DNA from: Gigaspora rosea
Lineage: Eukaryota > Glomeromycota > Glomeromycetes > Diversisporales > Gigasporaceae
NCBI GenBank assembly: GCA_003550325.1
Contig: QKWP01000005.1
Location: 596,850 to 660,849 of the forward strand
Reading direction: 5' to 3'
Length of the DNA: 64,000 bases
The translations under genes were made by a program, and so were the position numbers. The notes under the pieces were generated by a model. The model did not search any database and was not told where the DNA came from. It worked only from the letters and a program-made list of their open reading frames with translations. Below are positions 56,067 to 64,000 of the stretch, in pieces (positions within the stretch are counted from its first letter, which is position 1; each line of letters starts with the position of its first letter).

Positions 56067-56673
56067 CCGTATATGACCGAAATTAAGCTACCTTTTTTGG
56101 GAACTGTTAAAGCCAGGTGCCTTTATATGTTTTCTTATTATTTAATTAAAATTAGGGTAAGGGTTAGTTAGGAGTTTGGGTTAGGATGTTCTATAGGTAA
56201 AATTGCCTTCCTGGCATTTTTTATTAATGCTCCAAGACAGGTTTAGATACTCGTTTCTTGTATTTTTGGAGTTTTTCCCTTTTTTTCTTTGTTTTTGTCT
56301 CATTGGGCTGATCCATAATGATCAAAATATACAATTTGATTGGCTGTCAATCACGTGATAGTACCTGGCTTTAACGAATCCCCTTTTTTGGCCAAAAAAT
56401 TACACGAAAATTGTAAAGTAGCTTATTCTTGAAATATTGAGTTTTTTGAAAAAATTAAAAAATGTACTAATAAAAACTTGTCCAAATGTTACCAAATTTT
56501 TATTATAAATGTATTTTGATGTACTGAACAACTTTACTTAACCGAACTTTTGAAGTTTACATAGTAAAAAAAAAGTTTTATATGTAGCAACTGCTAACGA
56601 ATTTTTTAAGATTTTTTAAAAAAATCAGAAGGTAGCTTATTTTAGATAGTAGCTTATTTTCAGACATATACAG
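56067..56673. mobile_element. TA-flanked element carrying a nested MITE
   Basis: CCGTATATGACCGAAATTAA at the left and, read inward, CTGTATATGTCTGAAAATAA at the right; TA-rich sequence (ATATA / TATA) lies outside both. Without the nested insertion (56101-56381) it is about 315 bp and non-coding. Confidence 0.75.
56101..56381. mobile_element. Nested MITE with 10-bp direct flanks (281 bp)
   Basis: GAACTGTTAAAGCCAGGTGC at the left and, read inward, GATTCGTTAAAGCCAGGTAC at the right. CCTTTTTTGG is duplicated at 56091-56100 and 56382-56391. Core words (TTAGGGTAAGGGTTAG, CCAATGAGAC-like) recall families B and C. It is younger than the element around it. Confidence 0.85.
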
Positions 56674-56885
56674 TATATAAAAATGTGCTGTTTCTATTGT
56701 TTGCACTCCATATTGGATTTTATGATTATTTGATATCAAGTATTTGATTGTCAAATTTTTGCTTAATTGCTTCAATAGCAATTTTTTTTTTTTTTTGTTA
56801 TAATCTATTTTGGAGGCTCTTTTAGAACCAGTATAGTATTAGGCTGGTAAACGGACTAAATAATCAAAATGGGTTCATATTATTT

Positions 56886-57160
56886 TGCTGACAATCACTT
56901 TACTGACATAACATTTCACTGTCAAGTTCATTTACTAACAGTTTGTTTTACTGAAGTTCATTTCACCGACAAGTTTTTTTTCAAAAAGCACCTTAACTTT
57001 AGTCCTAATTCTACCTAATTCTACTCTAACCCTATCAAAAATGACTAGAATTACTTTGTTAGTAAAATGAGCTTTAGTAAAATAAACTGTCAGTAAAATA
57101 AACTTGTCAGTGAATAATTGTTAGTGAAATGTTATGTCAGTGAAGTGATTGTTGATTAAT
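56886..57160. mobile_element. Foldback whose arms are built of CACTGACA-type repeats
   Basis: Arms at about 56886-56985 and 57050-57160 are inverted copies. Each arm is itself an array of roughly 20-bp words of the form TTYACTGACAAGTT/TTTACTAACAG. The centre holds CTAATTCTACTCTAACCCTA. Non-coding. Confidence 0.65.
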
Positions 57161-57719
57161 TGATTGCCACCCAATCAAAACTATGTAAGGTAACTATAGA
57201 ATTTAATATATTACAGATGTTTCATATTGCACAAAGGAAAACAATCGTTACCACTATTGATACATATTGATAAACAAATATTTATTAAAAATTTCAAACC
57301 AATTCAACTCACTAAAAAGACAAGAAGCTGCTTGAAATTTTCACAAAATGTCTACAAAGTGTCAAACAAAAAGTTACATTTGAATATTTTATGTTGATAT
57401 GTAAATTTTAAGTGTTCAACTAATAGAATTTATAATATAACCCTAGTATAGTATGTACATGTTTTTTGTTTAATTACACAGTAAACAATATTGATAATTA
57501 CTATCATATAAGAAAAGTACATAAGTACTGAATTTGAATACTGTATTTGCACATTATAGTGGGCCAGGGCATTAATTCAGATTTTGACTTTTCAAAAAAT
57601 TTAGCTATTTTGCTCACTATGCACGTTCTGAAATAATGTGCACCTTCTTTTATTTAATTAATATTTTAAAATGTAATAAAAGATTCAAAATTCAAATGCT
57701 ACTAAATTCAACTTAATCA
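57161..57719. other. A+T-rich non-coding stretch
   Basis: No gene or bounded element seen. Confidence 0.5.
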
Positions 57720-57722
57720 TAA

Positions 57723-59333
57723 GGGGCGTGCCATTTATCACGTGATATTTTTTACTTAGTAGCTACTCCTATCCATGTATGGTGTAATCACTTTATCTAA
57801 TTTTAATTAATTAATATAATATATAGATATGATCACTACCTCTGACACAAATCTTACGTTTTTGATACTCCTGCACTTACTTTTTTGATACTCCTGTATG
57901 TATCCAAAATTACGCTTACTTTTTTGCATATATACACGTGACTTGTGTTACACAAAGGCCCAGTGCATTGTTTTTGCAAAAATAATTTTTGGTTACACGC
58001 TACTAATGTCGTGTAACGTTACACAAGTCTAATTTTGCCCGGCATTAAGCTTAATGCTGGTGGGCACTATCATGATAATGCCCCCGGCGGGGTTAGACAT
58101 AATTCCGGCCCACCCTAACCCTAAATCTAGTGGTACCCTAACCCGGCATTAAGCTTAATGCTGGTGGGCACTATCATGATAATGCCCCNNNNNNNNNNNN
58201 NNNNNNNNNNNNNNNNNNNNNNNNNNNNNNNNNNNNNNNNNNNNNNNNNNNNNNNNNNNNNNNNNNNNNNNNNNNNNNNNNNNNNNNNNNNNNNNNNNNN
58301 NNNNNNNNNNNNNNNNNNNNNNNNNNNNNNNNNNNNNNNNNNNNNNNNNNNNNNNNNNNNNNNNNNNNNNNNNNNNNNNNNNNNNNNNNNNNNNNNNNNN
58401 NNNNNNNNNNNNNNNNNNNNNNNNNNNNNNNNNNNNNNNNNNNNNNNNNNNNNNNNNNNNNNNNNNNNNNNNNNNNNNNNNNNNNNNNNNNNNNNNNNNN
58501 NNNNNNNNNNNNNNNNNNNNNNNNNNNNNNNNNNNNNNNNNNNNNNNNNNNNNNNNNNNNNNNNNNNNNNNNNNNNNNNNNNNNNNNNNNNNNNNNNNNN
58601 NNNNNNNNNNNNNNNNNNNNNNNNNNNNNNNNNNNNNNNNNNNNNNNNNNNNNNNNNNNNNNNNNNNNNNNNNNNNNNNNNNNNNNNNNNNNNNNNNNNN
58701 NNNNNNNNNNNNNNNNNNNNNNNNNNNATATCGGCTAAACGGCTGTCAATGGCTATCAGAAATTATCGGAGGTTTACTTAATTTTTTTTCGCAACCTTAA
58801 GTAGGGATGTCAATTACGTAACTTTGTGTAATTTTGAGTAAGATTCATTAAATAATTTTGAACACACAATTCGGATCGTACATTCAAATCAAATAATGCA
58901 ATAATACTGACCGAATTATTGTAACTCTGTTACTTCTGTACTTTATGTATGTTGTGATGAAAATTTAATTTTCTGAAACGTAAAATTACATGTAATTACT
59001 CAGCATTAAACACTCTGGCCTAGATTATGTTATAGTAATCATGTGATCTTAAGCCATATTAGCCAGCCGATCATATTGCATCAGCTGGCTTAGTCGGCTA
59101 AGCCGATTTAGCCGCGGCTGCTTCAGCCGGCTTGTAACACTAAAACAATGCACTGGGCCTTTGTGTAACACAAGTCACGTGTATATATGCAGATCTGCAT
59201 CAAAAAAAGTAAGTGTAATTTTGGGGTACATACAGGAGTATCAAAAAAGTAAGCGCAGGAGTATCAAAAACGTAAGATTTGCACCTCTGACCATGTATCC
59301 ATGGCAAAAATCACGTGATAAATGGCATGCCCC
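57723..59333. mobile_element. PIF/Harbinger-like element with ~200-bp inverted arms
   Basis: Left arm 57723-57993 and right arm 59142-59333 are inverted copies: ends GGGGCGTGCCATTTATCACG and (inward) GGGGCATGCCATTTATCACG, then CAAATCTTACGTTTTTGATA, TTTTTTGATACTCCTG, CGTGACTTGTGTTACACAAA and CCCAGTGCATTG. TAA lies outside both (57720-57722, 59334-59336). The interior contains the assembly gap, a 47-bp block repeated at 58039 and 58142 with the palindrome GCATTAAGCTTAATGC, and, at 59142, the right end of an inserted hAT-like element (AGCCGGCTTGTAACACTA). A transposase could be hidden in the gap. Confidence 0.75.
58189..58727. other. Assembly gap (539 N)
   Basis: Run of N. It directly follows the second copy of a 47-bp repeat, the likely cause of the assembly break. 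Open frames through it are meaningless. Single Ns also occur at 50049 and 60197. Confidence 1.
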
Positions 59334-59336
59334 TAA

Positions 59337-59814
59337 CAAAAACAAAAAATTATTTTTACCAGAAACGTAGTATGAAGTAGGGATAAAAATCGATTTAGTC
59401 AGCTAAAAAATTTATATGTAAATTACTATATTTAGTCAATTTAGTCGACGATGCCATTACTATATCAGTGAGTTGCAGATTTCGATTTGCCGCATTTTTA
59501 ATTGACCAATATGGCTAGTTATAACTGAGATTCAACACAGCACATCCCAATGATCCAAGTTTCGCCTGCAACTCTACTAACAATGCAAGAGGTAATATTC
59601 TTTTTATTAATATTTGAACCATTTTGCTAATTTGGTATTATCATAGCACCCATGTGGCTTACTCTGAATACTGGTACAGAATTTTAAAAAAATCACATTT
59701 TGATTCAAAATAAGGCGCATGTGCGTTTCAAAATAGCGCAGGGGCATTATTACGCGCAAATACGGTAAAACTATAAACTAAAATGCATTCTTTCTATTAT
59801 AAAAAAAACATAAA
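59337..59814. other. Non-coding stretch
   Basis: 59690-59760 has GCGCATGTGCG and AAATAGCGCAGGGGCATTAT words shared with the region near 53340 and 54020. No gene. Confidence 0.45.
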
Positions 59815-60098
59815 ATACGGGCGTGGCCACATGATGAAGTCACAAGTTACACCAAACTGTGCATAATTTTATAATAGTGAACTTTATTCTCTTACATTTT
59901 TTTCACAGGGAGAAAACATATGTTCGTACGTACGTACGTACACATAAATTCTTGAATAACCCATTTCCTTTTTGAATAAAATGGGCAAGTGGCTGCTCGC
60001 GAGGATCTTTATCAAAAACAAATAAGATTTACATTTGAATAACCATTACGCCCATATCCGTTTATAGAAAAATAATCGGACAAAATTAATAATGTTAA
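59815..60098 (-). repeat. Dispersed repeat A, partial copy 3 (reverse)
   Basis: Reverse complement of repeat A landmarks: GGGCGTGGCCACATGATGAA, ACACCAAACTGTGCATAATT, GTACGTACGTACGTAC, and TTACGCCCATATCCGTTTAT. Another scrap is at 56735-56830 (reverse of the GAGCAATCAAGCAAAAA end). Confidence 0.7.
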
Positions 60099-60556
60099 TA
60101 GTGTTTCGATCCTATTTTTTAAGGGTTATTCGGATTAAATTCGGATTTTCTTTAATGAATCCGGTTGATAATTGGAATTTAGACTTATCCGAATTTNAAA
60201 AAAAAAAAAAAAAAAAAAAAAAAAACAAAAAAAAAAAAAACAAAAAAAAAAATTAAACAAAATAATAGAATAATAATAATATGTATAATAATATTTAGCA
60301 CCAGTAAAAGAACTAAAGATTTTTTTTTTGAAAATTACACTGATCGCTATATCAAGATCACGGTGTACTTATTGCAAATAGACTAATTTATTTCTTATAA
60401 TAATGATTCACGCATAAGCTTTAGTCATTGCAAAAAGCTGGTTTTTTTTTTATTTACAACCCATATCTTTAATATGGATAAGGATATCCGTATTCAATCC
60501 GAATTATCGGATTCATCCGGATTAACGGATTACGGGGATTACGGATCGAAACACTA
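60099..60556. mobile_element. hAT-like element with TCCGGATT subterminal repeats (458 bp)
   Basis: A perfect 14-bp inverted repeat TAGTGTTTCGATCC (60099-60112) and GGATCGAAACACTA (60543-60556). Inside both ends the words ATCCGAAT/ATTCGGAT/ATCCGGATT are iterated about ten times. A long A tract with one N is in the middle. The ends match those of 3124-3767 in their first seven bases. A target duplication was not found, perhaps because of flank decay. Confidence 0.75.
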
Positions 60557-62460
60557 GGTGTGGTCATAAATCCTAATCAATGACCTAATACAGTACCATA
60601 TGAACGAGCGCATGAAGTCGAATAAGTATAATTTTTAATTAATTGCTAAATTTAGAAACATGATGTAATTGCTAATAATATCTTCTTTGTGAGACATGAG
60701 AAACATATTACAAGAAATCTACAACCTCAGCACCCGAGCACTTCCGCTAGTCTTCCACTCCGTGCAAAATCCATGCAGAATCTATGTATAATCCTGCCAT
60801 TTTGTGGTAACTAAATTTCATCAAATTTTACCTGTTATAAAGCTACCGGCTGATGATGTATCGCGAATTCAATAGATTATGGCGATACCCGTCACAATTA
60901 TAGTTACTATTCCTAAGAGCATCTCAGTTTGTATATCAATTGACTAATGTATGCTTCTTATTTTCAATAAAAATCATTTAATAAAGTTCAGAATCTGGCA
61001 CTATTAGCTAGATAAATCCAAATAGTAATATATCACATTCGTGCGGTGCATTTCATTCTTTCATAACAAATTATTTAAGCGTCGCCAAAAAAAAAATTTG
61101 GATTCTAAACAGAATGCAGGCTTTTAAAATTACTTGCAGAATACATGTAATTTATTGTTACAGTGATCGATGATAACGGTACCAGTTACATCCAATCCTG
61201 ATAATGTCGTCCAATACTACAATTTTCGTCATAATTTTACCCAAAAGTTTGATCACATGATCCATTCGAAATACACCCGACCTCCCTAAAATCCGTTATC
61301 AACAAGCGTTCTCCTTACTAAGTATAGGGATCACCGTGAACTATGTGACAGTCATCCCTAATTAATCTTGCTAACCGCTCATTTAACATCATTGAAATAT
61401 CATAATCTCGTGAAAATGCCTGACTTCGTTCACAGCATCTCATTTCGAATACAAATTTATTTTATTTTTATTTTTAAAATTAACAAATCAAACATAATGC
61501 ATTCATATTTCCCATATTTTACCGCCTTAGCAACGAAGTCGTAGTGTCGGTGTGACTATAATGTTCACCGGCTACGACTTCAAGAAATACAATGACGTAA
61601 CAATAATAACAACGATTATACAGAAATTGTAACAATGTAACAATGTAACAATTAATAATAAACGGACGAGACTTCGTATATAATTACTCGGGATAGGTCT
61701 CTTCGACCTACACTGCCCACTTCCTATATTTTAATTAAATTTCAGAACGGATCTGGCTTGATTGAGGTCAATTGAAGGTTAATTTATACGATAAAAATGG
61801 AAGCGATTTCACTCCGATTTGCACAGACATCGCTTCAGGTTACATAATTCTATTTCCAATAACGCCACCTTTGCGCACAATCCATCTCGATGTGAACAGA
61901 AATCTATCTCAATCTCATATAATTCGCTACTGTTTCCAAATGGAGCAAGGAGGCATGAATTCTCAATGAAACAATTTTCCAACAGGTTCTTACAAGCCTT
62001 AATTTCAAATGTGTCTGAAATTACAAATAAACCAATAACTAACATTTAAGAAAAAAGAAACAATAATGTGGTTAGGTCACAGGGACCCATGACAGTCGGT
62101 AATTACCAAATATATCCTCTCGGAGAAACTTTAGATAATATTGCAATATAGTGAAAATTACGCCTAAAGAAACATAAATAAATATTGCGCGATGTATGGA
62201 TTTTGTGTATCAAATTAAAATCCGAGTCATTAAAATCATTACAATTTTTTCAATACATAACATAGACTTCCGCTACAGTCCTAACAAAACTTGCATTTAA
62301 ATTCGGATCTGATGCAAATTTTAATCTGATCTGCGATGTATACATTCTTGCATCAAATGTTAATTTAAAATCCTTCATTTTTAAAGCAGCCAGGACAAAT
62401 CAACGGTTTATAGAATGAATTGGAGTTGAAAAGAATTAGCATAAGATAAAATCAGCAGAG
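60557..62460. other. Moderate-G+C non-coding stretch before the second Sel1 gene
   Basis: This 1.9-kb segment is less A+T-rich than most of the window, but no coding frame with known features was found; short overlapping frames at 61772-62049 on both strands cannot be ranked. GAAGTCGTAG (61535-61544) pairs with CTACGACTTC (61572-61581), with inner CGGTG/CACCG, a stable hairpin that could belong to an RNA. From about 62415 broken Sel1 repeat sequence appears with a one-base loss and an in-frame TAG (62434 area) ahead of the open reading. Confidence 0.4.
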
Positions 62461-64000
62461 ATGGGTAACGCTAATAGAAAAGGAATTGAAGAGGATGATC
62501 TTAATGAAATTGGTACTGAAAAGGATGAACATATAGCATTCATTCGGTATCAAAAATTAGCAGAGAAGGGAGACGCCAGAGGAACATATAATGTTGGATA
62601 TTGTTATTTTAACGGAATTGGAGTTAAAAAGAATGACAATAAGGCATTCATTTACTATCAAAAATCAGCAGAAATGGGGTACGCAATTGGAACTTTTGCA
62701 TTAGGAAACTGTTATAAAGATGGAATTGGAGTTGAAAAGGATGAATGCGGGGCGTTCGTTTATTATCAAAAATCAGCAGAAATGGAAGAAGCTAGTGGAA
62801 TTCGTATGATGGGATACTGTTATCAAAATGGGATTGGAGTTGAAAAGGATAAACATAAAGCATTCGTTTATTACCAAAAATCAGCTGATATGGAGAACGC
62901 CAGTGGAATAAATGATGTTGGATATTGTTATCAAAATGGAATCGGAGTTGAAAAAGATGAGCATACGGCATTCATTTATTATCAAAAATCAGCCAAAATG
63001 GAAGACGCCCGTGGAACATTTAACGTTGGACATTGTTATCAAAAAGGAATTGGAACGGAAAAGGATGAACATAATGCATTCATTTATTATCAAAAATCCG
63101 CTGACTTGGGAAATACTATTGCAATAAATGAAGTTGGATATTGTTATCTTAATGGAATTGGTGTTGAAAAGGATGAACATAAAGCATTCATCTATTATCA
63201 AAAATCAGCAGAGATGGGAGACGTTGATGGAATATATAATGTTGGATATTGTTATGATAAGGGAATCGGAGTTGAAAAGGATGAACATACGGCATTTATT
63301 TATTATCAAAAATCTGCTGGAATGAGGGACGCTCGCGGAATATTTAATGTTGGATATTATTATCAAAAAGGAATAGGAGTTGAAAAGGATGTATATAAGG
63401 CATTCACTTATTATCAAAAATCAGCAGAAATAGGGTACGCTAGTGGAACACTAGCGCTTGCTGACTGTTATAAAAATGGAATTGGAGTTAAGAAGGATGA
63501 ACATAAGGCTTTCATTTATTATAAAGAATCAGATGAGATGGGAAACGCTGATGGAACATATAATCTTGGATATTGTTATGACGAAGGTATAGGAGTTGGG
63601 AAGGATAAATATAAGGCATTCAATTACTATAAGAAATCAGCAAAAATGGGAGATGCTAGAGGAATGTGTGATGTTGGATATTGTTATAGTGAAGGAATCG
63701 GAGTTAAAGAGGATAAACGTAAGGCGTTTATGTTTTATCAAAAATCAGCAGACATGGGAGACGCTAAAGGAGTGTACAATGTCGGATATTGTTATTTTAA
63801 TGGAATTGGAGTTAAAAAGGATGAAAAAAAGGCATTTATTCAATACCATAAATCAGTAGAGATCGGGCATACTTGTACTAAAGGAATAAATTTTGTTGGA
63901 TATTGTTATAGAAATGGAGTTGGTGTCAAAAAGGACGAACATAAAGCATTTGAATGGTATTTGAAATACACTAAAGATGGTAATTCTGAGGGACAATATC
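62461..64000 (+). CDS. Sel1-repeat protein, partial, runs off the window
   Basis: Open without interruption from ATG 62461 to the window end: 513 codons, 14 visible Sel1-like units of 36 residues with pattern GIGVEKDEHKAFIYYQKSAEMG. The last unit switches to KAFEWYLKYTKDGNSEGQY, as some units of the 14919 gene do. Upstream of the ATG the repeat pattern continues in broken form, so the true 5' end may be lost (truncated gene) or the ATG may be a new start within an old array. No N-terminal non-repeat domain like that of the other gene was found. Frames at 62912, 63128, 63596 and on the minus strand are shadows. The role is presumed scaffolding, by analogy with Sel1 proteins. Confidence 0.85.
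   Translation, partial: MGNANRKGIEEDDLNEIGTEKDEHIAFIRYQKLAEKGDARGTYNVGYCYFNGIGVKKNDNKAFIYYQKSAEMGYAIGTFALGNCYKDGIGVEKDECGAFVYYQKSAEMEEASGIRMMGYCYQNGIGVEKDKHKAFVYYQKSADMENASGINDVGYCYQNGIGVEKDEHTAFIYYQKSAKMEDARGTFNVGHCYQKGIGTEKDEHNAFIYYQKSADLGNTIAINEVGYCYLNGIGVEKDEHKAFIYYQKSAEMGDVDGIYNVGYCYDKGIGVEKDEHTAFIYYQKSAGMRDARGIFNVGYYYQKGIGVEKDVYKAFTYYQKSAEIGYASGTLALADCYKNGIGVKKDEHKAFIYYKESDEMGNADGTYNLGYCYDEGIGVGKDKYKAFNYYKKSAKMGDARGMCDVGYCYSEGIGVKEDKRKAFMFYQKSADMGDAKGVYNVGYCYFNGIGVKKDEKKAFIQYHKSVEIGHTCTKGINFVGYCYRNGVGVKKDEHKAFEWYLKYTKDGNSEGQY

Noticed and set aside
58158..58781. 207-codon frame across the gap
   Set aside because: Consists almost wholly of N.
61772..62049. Three overlapping short frames on both strands before the second Sel1 gene
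   Set aside because: Mutually exclusive, none with a recognisable feature; no basis for choosing one.

Overview
The window looks like a contig from a very A+T-rich, repeat-laden fungal nuclear genome, most likely an arbuscular mycorrhizal (Glomeromycotina, Rhizophagus-like) fungus. The reasons are long Sel1-repeat proteins with 36-residue units, a Sel1-adjacent protein kinase with a short GT-AG intron, a transposase of a type familiar to me from fungal genomes, a decayed LINE, and dense MITEs in roughly three-quarters A+T background. This assignment is inference from gene content; no marker gene is present. Nothing prokaryotic (operons, Shine-Dalgarno sites, CRISPR) is seen.

Layout. 1-14.8 kb is gene-free and filled with short non-autonomous DNA transposons, foldbacks, a degenerate tandem array and microsatellites. 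14.9-19.4 kb holds a 28-unit Sel1-repeat gene followed, in the same orientation, by a protein-kinase gene that lacks an ATG and carries a frameshift. 19.4-28 kb is repeats again, including the second copy of a >1 kb dispersed repeat with two secondary insertions. 28.6-31.3 kb is a decayed LINE (ORF1 and endonuclease remnants). 33.39-36.89 kb is a complete TA-flanked DNA transposon with 25-bp perfect terminal inverted repeats and a four-exon DDE transposase. 37.9-38.9 kb is a ~1 kb, relatively G+C-rich retroposon with a tRNA-like head, poly(A) tail and target-site duplication. 39.6-41.1 kb is a 448-bp tandem repeat. 45.3-46.5 kb (minus strand) contains a decayed paralogue of the 18.4-kb kinase that keeps the same intron at the same place and with the same 76-bp length. 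46.5-62.4 kb is again a nest of transposons with a 539-bp assembly gap. 62.46 kb to the end is a second Sel1-repeat gene that runs off the window.

How the pieces relate. The Sel1 and kinase genes belong to families greatly expanded in these fungi and presumed to act in signalling or protein scaffolding. The autonomous transposon at 33.4 kb shares termini with a 284-bp MITE at 51.2 kb and more distantly with one at 7.4 kb. At least eight elements carry recognisable target-site duplications (TA, TAA, or 8-10 bp), several nested in each other, so relative insertion ages can be read. Three separate coding regions each need exactly one extra base to restore the frame, two of them in or beside a homopolymer, which points to consensus errors at least as strongly as to pseudogenes.
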